Origin: Micractinium sp. NFX-FRZ
Lineage: Eukaryota > Chlorophyta > Trebouxiophyceae > Chlorellales > Chlorellaceae
DNA length: 64,000 nt
Reading direction: 5' to 3'
Assembly: GCA_029339195.1 (NCBI GenBank)
Contig: JAPTJF010000210.1
Coordinates: 37,821-101,820, forward strand
Part shown: one piece after another, positions 55,817 to 64,000 of the stretch
Position numbering within the stretch: position 1 is the stretch's first letter
Layout of the letters: each line of letters starts with the position of its first letter
Translations under genes and position numbers: made by a program
Notes under the pieces: generated by a model
The model's database searches: none
The model's input: only the letters and a program-made list of their open reading frames with translations
Told to the model about the DNA's origin: nothing

Positions 55817-57227
55817 ATGCAGACCGTCGCCCTCCGCTCCGCTTCCCTCGCCCGGCCCGCCACCCGGGCCGTGGCCGCCCGCCGCGCTAGCGCTGCCCGC
55901 GTGGTTGTCGTGCGCGCCGCCGAGGAGCCCAAGCAGGTGGGACCTTGTGACCGCTGGTGCATTGGTGGCCGTCGCCGTGCCATGCAACCACACAGCTCGC
56001 CCTTCCACCACATTTTTCTCACCCAGACGCCTGCGAACTCCTTTTACTCGTGCAGGAGGCCGCCCCCGTGCCGCAGGAGCAGGAGGCCGCCAGCAGCAGC
56101 TTCAACTTCCCCAGCAGCGGCGCCCCCGCCCCCGCCGCCGTCGCCGCCGCCGACAACTTCTCCATCCTCGGCGTGCAGCAGGAGATCATCAACTCTCGTG
56201 CTGGTGAGTGAGAGGCAGCCATTGTAGCCCTTGCGTGGGCAGCTTGTGTGGTCGGTGTGGCTGCGGTGTGGTGCGCCGCGCGTGGGGCGCCCATGTACCG
56301 CCGCACACACGCCGCATGCGTCGCCACTCTCTCTGCCCAGGTTTTGACTGTCCTCCCCCCTCCTCTTTCCTCCCTCGCCGCAGCCATGATCGGCTTCTTC
56401 ATCGCCATCGGCACCGAGCTGGCCAGCGGACAGAGCGTGTGGAGCCAGATTGCCGGTGAGTGGGAAAAAATAAATAATAATAATAAAAAATGTATATAAT
56501 ATATCTGACCCCAAGCCAAGGGGGACCTCAATTTGGGTGGGACCCCAAGCCAAGGGCGCCGCCGCCTCATGTGACCACCGGCTGGCGAGGTCCCGCCCCC
56601 ATGCTTCAGCTCCTTCGCCCCTGCCTGCTTCTCAGCCCGCCCCTCTGCTCCCTCTGCTCTGCTTCCTCCTCTCTGCGACCCTTCTCACCTCCTCTCCCCT
56701 CCCCATCCTCTTGCCTGTCCTGCAGGCAAGTACGTGGACACTTTCCAGGTGGAGAAGCCCATTGGCTTCAGCACCCTCTTCTTTGGCTTTGTGGTGGTGG
56801 TCACCGCACTGGCCTCCTTCGCCCCCCAGGTGTACAAGGGCGAGGGACCCGACTCCCGCTCCTTCGGCCCCTTCACCCCCAAGGCCGAGATCAGCAACGG
56901 ACGGTGAGTGGGCGGGCCTTGGGCACTGAAGCACCAAATTTTCCCGGTGTGGCGGGGGAGCCGGTTACCAGGAGAGGCCCTGCACAGTTTGCACAACTGG
57001 TAGCGCCGAGCACATTCCAAATCACCTTCTCAACTGTACCGTCGAGCACATTCAAGTCATCTCCTGGCCGTGTGCCCACACCCCCACCGAGCACGACACC
57101 AAACTCCCCTCTCCCCTCTCCATGTCATTCCCTCCCCCTCCCCCTCCCACCCCGCAGCGCCGCTATGATGGGCTTTCTGGCGCTTCTCGCTGTTGAGTTC
57201 TTCCGCGGCAACGTCGCCCTCTTCTGA
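55817..57227 (+). CDS. Early light-induced protein (ELIP)-type chlorophyll-binding protein
   Basis: Exons 55817-55936, 56056-56203, 56384-56455, 56726-56903 and 57158-57227 give 195 residues. The first 35 residues (Arg/Ala/Ser-rich, ending VVVVRAAEEP) are a plastid transit peptide. Two chlorophyll-binding helices carry the ELI motif: EIINSRAAMIGF (E83, N86, R88) and EISNGRAAMMGF (E168, N171, R173). A middle helix, FSTLFFGFVVVVTALASF, lies between them. ELIPs are three-helix thylakoid proteins made under high light or cold, binding chlorophyll and carotenoids to protect against photo-oxidation. TELASGQSVWSQIAG closely follows plant ELIPs. Length is normal. Intron 3 holds an AT-rich block unlike the rest of the window. 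No regulatory element was identified. Confidence 0.92.
56465..56506. repeat. AT-rich island and duplicated motif in ELIP intron 3
   Basis: Just inside the donor, about 42 bases are almost all A and T (TAAATAATAATAAT-type). Downstream, GACCCCAAGCCAAGGG occurs twice, about 37 bases apart. Confidence 0.75.
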
Positions 57228-58417
57228 GCACGTGCGCCCGAAACCTCCTGCTGCCGAAACCTCCTGCGAAACCTGCCCGTGGGCAGCGTCGCCCCGCTTC
57301 CTCTAACCGGCGGCCTCTTCAGCCCTGTCAGCTTCTGCAGCTCCCGAACTGTGACCCTCTCCAGCCCCTCTACTGAGGGATGTGAGTGAGGCCCCCCACT
57401 GGTGTGAGTACCAGCCCCCCTGCGCGTCAGCGAATGCATCCGCCTTGCACCCAGCTCATGCAACCTCCGCCGCCAACGCATGCCATTTCGTTTCTCCCTC
57501 CTAATCGCCTTGCCCCACAAAAACGGATCATGCTCCGCCCCCCCAGCCGGGACCTCTGACCCCCCTCCCGCGCTCAGCCCTGCCCCCCCTCTATGCTGCG
57601 TATTCTTCTGATTTCATTGCCACATGTTACTATTCTTTTCCGTGGCCCTCTGCTTCCCCGGCCCCAGTCACGACGCATGTGCCTTTGTGATGCCTATCTT
57701 TGTAAGCTCGCCTTGAGAAGTGATCAGAGGCAGATCAGGCTAAAGCGTGGTGGTGTGGGGAAGAGTGCTGTGGTCTTGACAGGTGTGTCCACACAGCATG
57801 AGCATGTGGCTTACCACACACCTTCAGGACATGACGTGCATTTCAGTGCCGACCTGATGCCAGCTGCGGTGCAGGCAGGCAACCGCCGAAACTCTCTCTC
57901 GTGTGTGGGCGCGCGTCGTAGCACCGCCAACCTTTCTCCCCCACCCCGCCTCAACTTGCGCCAGGCACCAGGAGCAGGGCATTCAGAGGGGCCAGGGAAG
58001 GGGTGCTGGAGGGAACGGCTATGTATCACAATGCCCAAACCTTGCTCGAGTTGACGTCGTGTGCACGTGCTTCCGTTGCGCAGCGCATCAGCTGCCTGCA
58101 ACGGCATGCCCAAGAGGGATGCAAACGCAGCTGCCAGCGTGCCAGCGACAGCTGCATCACTTGCTTGGAAGTTCAGCCTGCGTATGTCCACCTCCCGGTG
58201 GCACTTCTCGCGAATCCCTGTCTCTCTTTACCCCTATCGGCTCGATCCCTCCATCCCCGGCGGGGCTGTCGACCCAGCACCGGCACTGGCGGCGCCGCCC
58301 GGCGGCCACCGCAGCGGGCGCAGCACCGCAGCAGGCACTCCCTCCTGCTGCCGCCTCTCAGGTATTCCACACTTGTGTGCGTGCTTCCCAAACCCACTGC
58401 TCCAGCCAAACAGCACC
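57228..58417. other. Intergenic: long ELIP 3' UTR and exonuclease promoter
   Basis: About 1.2 kb. The first 480 bases are probably ELIP 3' UTR. A 126-residue minus-strand frame at 57811-58191 shows no family features. Nothing else is supported. Confidence 0.55.
57701..57705 (+). terminator. TGTAA poly(A) signal of the ELIP gene
   Basis: TGTAA lies 474 bases after the ELIP stop at 57225-57227. Confidence 0.5.
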
Positions 58418-60095
58418 ATGCAGCCTGGCGCTCACCCTTTTATGCCCGCCTACTTTGGCGGGGGGCCCGCTGTGCATGCCCCAACACCTGCCAAATACTA
58501 TTCTATAGATGTGGAGTGTGTAGCAACCGGCACAGGTCTGCTCGGGCCGCCGCTCATGGGCCGTCGCCGCTCACGCAGGCGGCGCGGTCGGACCTCGCGG
58601 AATGCATGCTCCGACCGTGATTGCATGCCGTCGCAATGCCGCCGCTCGCACGCGTGCTTGCCCGCCGCTCGGCGCTGTCTGCCGCCGCCGCTGCCCACCC
58701 CGCCCCGCACGCTGCTCACCCACCCTGCAGACCACAATGCGCGCTCAGTGGGGCAGATTGCTTTGGTCGACGAGCACGAGCGCGTGCTGTGCAACATCTA
58801 CGTGCGGCCCGAGGTGCCGGTTGTCTCGTACCTCACCCCGCTCACTGGCCTGTCGGCGGCGCTGCTGGCGCAGCACGGCATGCCGCTCGCGCAGGCGGTG
58901 GCCATGCTGCGCCAGTACCTGCCGCCCAGCGCCATCCTGGTGGGGCAGAACATCGCCAAGGACGTGCAGTGGCTGGGGCTCAAGGAGGGCGATCACTACG
59001 AGCAGGTGGGGCGGGAAGGAGGCAGGGCAGGGCAGGGCAGGGCAGGGCGGGGTGAGCGCGTGTTTGGTGGCGCCGAGCGGCACGCACGTCCGTAAGGGCG
59101 AGTTCTTTGCATCATGAAACACATTTGGGGAGCTCCCGTTGGATGTTTTGTGTAATCGCCGGGCCCCGCGCCTGCACAGCTGAGGGGCAATAGTGCCTGC
59201 GCCAGCAGCCTGGGCTGGACCCCGGCCCCTCTGCCGCCGCGCCCTGCACGGCATTGCTGCTGCCGCTGCGCAGTTCCCCTCCTGCCACAATCGTGGCTGG
59301 CTCTTCATCCCATCCTAACCTTACCCTTACCCTTGCCTCTGATCCCTGCCCCCACCCATTTCCCTCCCTCAAACAGCTGATGGACCTGACAGGCCCCTTA
59401 TGTTTCCTCTGGCCCCCCCCTCCTTTACCTCACCTGTCACCCTGCCTCCCCACGTCCCCCCCCCCCCTAAACCTCCAGATGATGGACCTGACGGGCCTGT
59501 TCCGCGTGTGGAACCCGCAGTACAAGTCGTGGAGCGTGTTTGGTCAGGATCACCTGGCCAAGGTGCTGCTCAACTGGGACACGCGCGTGGGCGGGCACGA
59601 CGCAGGTGCGCCGTGGACGGGCGCCAGCACCGGGGTTATGCTTGCTTGAGGCTGGCGGGTCGACTTTGTTGGGCCGGGCGCGACGCGGGTGAGGCAGCGT
59701 GGGCTGGGAGAGGGGGGTGGGGCCGAGGGTGGGGTCGCAACAGGAGAGACGCGCGGTGGTCAGGAGCATGCGTTCATCAGGAGAAGGCAAGCGCCCCTTG
59801 CTGCTGGGTATCATCATTGTCACGCTGCAGCCCACCCTGGCCCCATGCCCCACCCCCTGGCCCCTCCCCCACCCCCTGCCCCGCCCTCTGTGCAGTGGGC
59901 GATGCCCTCAAGTCCATCCGCCTCTTCCGCTTCTACCAGCAGCTGCAGTCCAACCAGGCGCAGTGGGCGGCGGCGCAGGCGGCGCTGCTGGCCACGCCGC
60001 CCGCCCCCAGCTTTGCGCGGCAGAACCCCTCGTTCGAGGGGGTGTGCATGGGCAACCGCAAGACCTGCACCTGCGGCGGCCCCTTCCTGGGCTGA
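58418..60095 (+). CDS. DEDDh 3'-5' RNA exonuclease (REX4/SDN-like)
   Basis: Exons 58418-58535, 58731-59005, 59479-59605 and 59896-60095 join in phase to 239 residues. The metal-binding residues are D31 and E33 in YYSIDVECVATGT, D117 in VGQNIAKDVQWLGL, and H171 with D176 in GGHDAVGDALKS, so the DEDDh set is complete. Other conserved segments are RSVGQIALV, VVSYLTPLTGL, FRVWNPQYKSWSVFGQDHLAKVL and SIRLFRFYQQ. Such enzymes trim rRNA, snoRNA or small RNA ends. The protein is barely larger than the nuclease domain and ends in an unusual Cys-rich tail (CMGNRKTCTCGGPFLG) that could bind a metal. A second copy of the exon 3 acceptor lies upstream. Confidence 0.9.
59374..59502 (+). repeat. Duplicated exon 3 acceptor and exon start in the exonuclease gene
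   Basis: CAG plus CTGATGGACCTGACAGGCCC at 59374-59396 mirrors CAG plus ATGATGGACCTGACGGGCCT at 59476-59498. Splicing at the first site would insert 34 codons in frame without a stop before rejoining the known exon. Confidence 0.75.
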
Positions 60096-61069
60096 GAGCC
60101 AGTGGCGCCTAAAACTCACCAACCCCTCCTGGGCCAGGAAGAGAGGGCGGCCCGGAGGGCCCCTTCTGTGGCTAGAACGAGCGCTCTTGCCGTGCCAGAG
60201 CCAGCTGCAGCGCTGAGCGGCCGGCCCCCTGGTGGTTGAGGCAGCCGCTTCAGGGCTGTTGGCGATGTGGCGGCGGTGTTGCGTGCCAATGCCTGCTCAG
60301 CCGGACAGCCCTTCCCTGCCTGCGTCCCCAGCCACATGCGCTGACTACAGCGCCGTTCCCGCCAACGCCGCTCGGCTTGTGGCCCGTCTTTTCTTTATCC
60401 CACTGTCACTGCTACCTTGCCCAATTTTGCCGCCTGCTGCCTGGCTGCATGATCATGTGAACTGCCCGCCCCCGCCTGCCTTGTGCGTGTCCTCCACCCA
60501 CCCTGAAGCCATCAAACCCTCTGATCTGTTCTTGATGCCTCCCCCGTATATCTTCTCCTGCTGCATCCTCTCTCGCGCATGACCACACCCACGCCCTCTC
60601 GCCCAAAGAATGACGCCCCCCAACCTCTAGGATGTGCCTTCCGAACAACGCCCTTGTCCCCCACCCTCAGCTCCCGCCCTCGGTGCCCCCGCCTGGCCTG
60701 TGTGCCGCTCCCTCCCTTCTCTGAAGCTAGCTGGCACACAGGCAACCAGTGCCGCCCCGCTTTCCACCCATCTAGCCACACATGTCACAGATGCCTTCGC
60801 ATGCTTGCTTGCTCATCACAGCTTTGTTGAGTGTAACGAATGAGCTGCAAAGCAGGTGGCTGCTGCATGGCAACTAAGTGCGATTGCTAGCAAGTACCTG
60901 CAACAAGTGCCGCTCTGACACCCGGCCGAGAAAGGGAGGGCAGGGAAGAGGCAGGTAGGAAGAGCGAGGAGGGAGGGAAAGGAAGAGCAGAAAGGGTGGG
61001 AGGGGGAGGGCAGGCAGTAGGCGGTGCATCGAATGTGCCGGAAGGCTCTCGGCTCTTCTTGTTGCCTCG
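60096..61069. other. Convergent intergenic region
   Basis: Holds the exonuclease 3' UTR and, at the right end, the 3' region of the cysteine-rich gene (purine-rich GGGAGGG tract at about 60930-61010). No gene was seen. Confidence 0.6.
60832..60836 (+). terminator. TGTAA poly(A) signal of the exonuclease gene
   Basis: TGTAA lies 737 bases after the stop at 60093-60095, implying a long 3' UTR. Confidence 0.4.
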
Positions 61070-63036
61070 TCAATCCTCACACTTGGCGGCATCGCTCCAG
61101 CAGAACTGGCAACCCTGCTCACAGTGACGACCAACACGTGCACGGCAAGGCCTGAAGTTGGCACATGATCTAACACCATGTGCAAAGCAGGCCCAGCAGG
61201 CAGCACCAGCACAGATCAGCTGCCCCCAGATGTGCGCTCGGCATGAACCACCCCTGCTTTTGCGTTTGTGGGTTACAGCCTGGATTCCGCAAGCAAAGTG
61301 CGACACAGACCCCTGGAACCCCACAGCTGCGCCTCCCAAGTGCGCGTCTCACGGCAGCTCACCTTGATTTTGCAGGGGATGCACCGCCCATCCTTGACTC
61401 CATACCCGCCTGCAGGAGCGAGGTGCCGGTGCCTTGAGGGATGGCCATTATAAATTATAAACAGCAGCAGCAGCGGCAGCAGCAGCTGAACTTCAGCCTG
61501 GCACCCCTTCATCCCAACGCCGTTACCAGGCCCCCCGGCTCCTCACTCTTGCAGCCCAGGCAGCGGTACGCCGAGGTGCAGAACTCGCACTGGGGCAGGT
61601 ACTTGTCGCATGGCACACACGACTCAAACCGGTTCCACCCCGCACTGTTCTGGCAGCGCCTGCAGATGGCAGGGGAGCTCCGGCAGTCTGCAAGGCGCGA
61701 GCAGGCAGGGGGCAGGTGAACGCAGGGCAGGGTGTCAGTCCTGCTCGCCCCAGCCATGCTTGAATGTGCCGCAACAAGTGGCAGCTAGCTGGTGACCTGC
61801 TTCATGCCCGCCCCCACCACGGCATATCACAGACACAGCATGCACCGTGACCTACCACAGGCATGTCACAGGCTTACACCAGGGGGTCTCACCTGCGCAC
61901 AACCGGTTCCGGCAGGGCACGCAGACTCCCACCCGCTTCCCAGGGTCCCTGCGCAAGTACAGGCCCTCGCCACACTGCAGGCAGGTGCAGAAGAACACGC
62001 GCATCAGGGTTCTGAACACGTCCAACAGGCCATCACAAGTGTGATGTCACTGTGAGGTTGGCGGCGGGCAGGGCAGGCAAGCGTAACACTGGCAGGTAGC
62101 ACCGGTGCAGATGCGCCAAATGTTAAAGCCGTGCCCTTTAGCGGCAGCCGGGAGGCGTCGTCACCTTGCTGCAGAGCCCAGTGAAGCGGGCGCACGCCAG
62201 GCAGCCCAGCTTGCAGTAGGCACAGGTGCCGTTCCTCAGCAGATATGCTGGCTCAGGCGTCTCCACGTCCCGACACTGGGTGCACTGCGGCAGCAGCAGC
62301 AGCAGCCAGGCAGGGGGACCATTAGGGCGGTGGCAGCGGGTGCATTGCATCCCTGCCGCCTCTGTGCCTGCCAGCATTCTGCTCTCCAAGCAGTGCCCGA
62401 AAGTTGCACACGCTCCCACATCACTGTCATCTCCCTCACCATCGTGGGCCTGTCCCCGTTGCAGGTGTAGCACACGTGGGGCTTGTCACCCCGGGGCTGG
62501 CACCGCACGCATGTCCCTGCCCTGGTCAGGCCGTACGCCGGCTGCACAGGCCCGTCTCCTATCCAGTAATGTTGGCACTCCAGGCACCTGAAGTTGAGCT
62601 TGCCAGCATTTGCTCAGGGTTGGACAGGGCTGGGAGGGCTGGCTGCAGGCTGCTTGCTGCCAGCACACACGCAGCGCAAGGAGCTTCCTGGCAGCTCCGT
62701 GCCACGCGGCGCAGCTCACCGCCTGCCTGTACGATCACACTTCTTGCAGCCCTCCTTTCCAGCAACACATCCAGCAAACACAGCTGCATGGGGTCAGGCA
62801 GTGGTTGAAAGGGGCACAGCCGGGTTCAAAGGAGCAGCGGGCGGTGGTGCAGCGGCGAGGGCAGGGCTAGCTGGGGAGCCCCAGCCTCGACGCTGCACAT
62901 GTCCTGCAAGCCTTTGGGGCGCCGTCCAATGAGCCTAGACCCCGTCCCGACACGCTGCGCTACCGGACCAACCCGGTATCACGCCGAGAAGCAGCGCGGC
63001 TTGCAGCACGGCCGTCGGAAGCAGCGGAGACGGCAT
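61070..63036 (-). CDS. Small secreted cysteine-rich repeat protein
   Basis: Exons 63036-62941, 62751-62720, 62587-62440, 62284-62165, 61974-61893, 61687-61547, 61409-61363 and 61114-61070 give 236 residues, ending CQFCWSDAAKCED. MPSPLLPTAVLQAALLLGV is a signal peptide. The mature protein is a string of CxxC and CxC pairs: CKKC, CLEC, CVRC, CYTC, CTQC, CAYC, CLAC, CVPC, CRRC, CEFC, CLGC, CIPC, CQFC. This is the layout of GCC2/GCC3 or furin-like Cys-rich extracellular proteins. It has no membrane anchor. The exon 2 to 8 junctions agree in phase; the first donor (GTCTAG) is poor, so the join between signal exon and exon 2 is less sure. Role unknown; an extracellular disulphide-rich protein is the safe reading. 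Confidence 0.72.
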
Positions 63037-63585
63037 GATTGGATCTAAAATGTGCCACGAATCATTTCACAACGAAGGCAAGCCAGCCGGAAAGCCGGAA
63101 GAGGTGGCGCGCTTGCCAGCTGTGTCGGCGCCGTGGCGTGGCGAGGCGGCCGACCTGACCATGGCCTGCCAAGAATTAAGTCCCTGGAGGTCAACAATCA
63201 GCATCACTTATGCATCGTGCTCTCCATTCCCGGGCTGTGAAATGTCTGGTTCGCATGCAACTGTACCCCCCCACTTGGCATCATCTACATCTCCTTCCTG
63301 GGAAGCCAGCTGGCTGGCACACCGCTTCTTTGCATCAGTGGTCGTGCCAGGGAACAGCAGGCACTTGCAGAGGCTTACAGGAGGGCAGGGGAGGAGCCAG
63401 GAGGGCGTCCAAACCATACATCACCAGATCCCAAGGCATGATATCAGCCCTCCCCCAGGTATGCGCCCTGGTCAAGCTGCGGCACCCAGCTCATGCCCGC
63501 GCTGCGCCGAGCCAGCCAGTGTGAACCACACACTGGCGGCGGCACACATATGCCCTGCTCGCCCCGCTCATGGGCACACGCATAG
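63037..63585. other. Intergenic: promoter of the cysteine-rich gene and 3' region of the next gene
   Basis: About 550 bases between two minus-strand genes. A plus-strand frame at 63035-63607 overlaps it but lacks family features and is not supported. Confidence 0.5.
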
Positions 63586-64000
63586 TCAGAACATTGGGTT
63601 GTCGTAGATGGCGTCAAACTGCTCCGCCCGCTCGCCACCCTCTGCCGCCTCCTCCTCCTCGGACTCCTCCTCCTCCCGCGACTCCTCCTACTCGTAGTCA
63701 TCCAGCGGGCAGCTCACTGCATCCATAGCAGCGTCATAAAGCACCTGCATCTTCTGCAGGCGGGCAACCAAGTCCAGGGGCACAGCCCGCTCCGGCCACA
63801 CCCGCCTCCCCCTCATCCTCATCATCAACATCCCCCTGCTCCCAGCACACAGCCCCCTCCCTTGCACTCCTACACACAAGCTGACAGCCAGCAACAGCCA
63901 GGGCCTACACACAGCGCTGCCGCCGCCCGCCTCTCCAACGCCTGTCCACCGCCCCCTGCACCCGCACCGCACCTGGTGCTCTGGCAGACGAGCCATCCAC
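63586..64000 (-). CDS. Unrecognised gene, 3' end only, with an in-frame TAG
   Basis: The minus strand codes AVPLDLVARLQKMQVLYDAA, then MDAVSCPLDDYE and TAG (63690-63688). The same frame continues without a break through an acidic stretch of about 25 residues and ends QFDAIYDNPMF with TGA at 63588-63586, as a natural C-terminus would. An upstream exon probably ends WMARLPEHQ at about 63973, before GTGCGG. The gene continues beyond the window. I do not recognise the family. The TAG may truncate the protein by 37 residues or may be a sequence error. Confidence 0.45.

Noticed and set aside
57811..58191. 126-residue minus-strand frame between ELIP and exonuclease
   Set aside because: No family marks, and it lies across the likely exonuclease promoter.

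Overview
This is nuclear DNA from a green alga, most likely a chlorellacean trebouxiophyte (Chlorella or Micractinium type). The evidence is very high GC, genes cut into many short exons by GT-AG (and some GC-AG) introns, TGTAA poly(A) signals downstream of several stop codons, GCN and CAG tracts in coding DNA, an ELIP-type chlorophyll-binding protein, and a LysM/GH18 chitinase of the kind used in glucosamine-containing walls. No bacterial operon, phage, transposon, rRNA, tRNA or CRISPR array was seen. Gene models were rebuilt by hand from splice sites, reading phase and remembered family motifs; no search was run.

Layout: 174-1669 (+) is the 3' end of a copine. 2113-5448 (-) is a complete 9-exon 2-oxoglutarate/Fe(II) oxygenase that shares a 454-bp divergent promoter region with a cramped/TKI1-like SANT protein at 5903-12073 (+). 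12590-16049 and 16405-19195 (+) are tandem paralogues built from the C-terminal ubiquitin-like region of UBP12/USP7 plus a coiled coil, without a protease domain. Only the second ends in a C3HC4 RING. 19779-20840 (-) is an intronless METTL21-like methyltransferase.

The centre of the window is a cell-wall locus on the minus strand. 22421-31584 is a 19-exon secreted protein with about seven LysM modules, a proline-rich hinge, an unrecognised middle region and a GH18 chitinase. 30665-32910 is repeated almost perfectly at 33542-35787, with a period of 2,877 bp. The second copy makes a chimeric gene (33289-34461) that fuses the chitinase N-terminus (signal, three LysM) to the proline-rich tail of the neighbouring secreted alpha/beta-hydrolase gene (36283-41119). 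The duplicated unit also carries a frameshifted copy of the METTL21 5' end and promoter, placed just upstream of both LysM genes.

41409-49698 (-) is a RECQL4-type helicase. A weak two-exon gene may start divergently from it at 49725. 51033-55195 (+) is NAD-dependent glycerol-3-phosphate dehydrogenase, 55817-57227 (+) an ELIP, 58418-60095 (+) a DEDDh exonuclease, and 61070-63036 (-) a small secreted cysteine-rich protein. The right edge holds the 3' end of an unrecognised gene with an in-frame TAG.

Two themes recur. The first is gene remodelling by tandem duplication. The second is short tandem duplications that span exon-intron junctions; in two genes these create extra acceptors that keep the reading frame.
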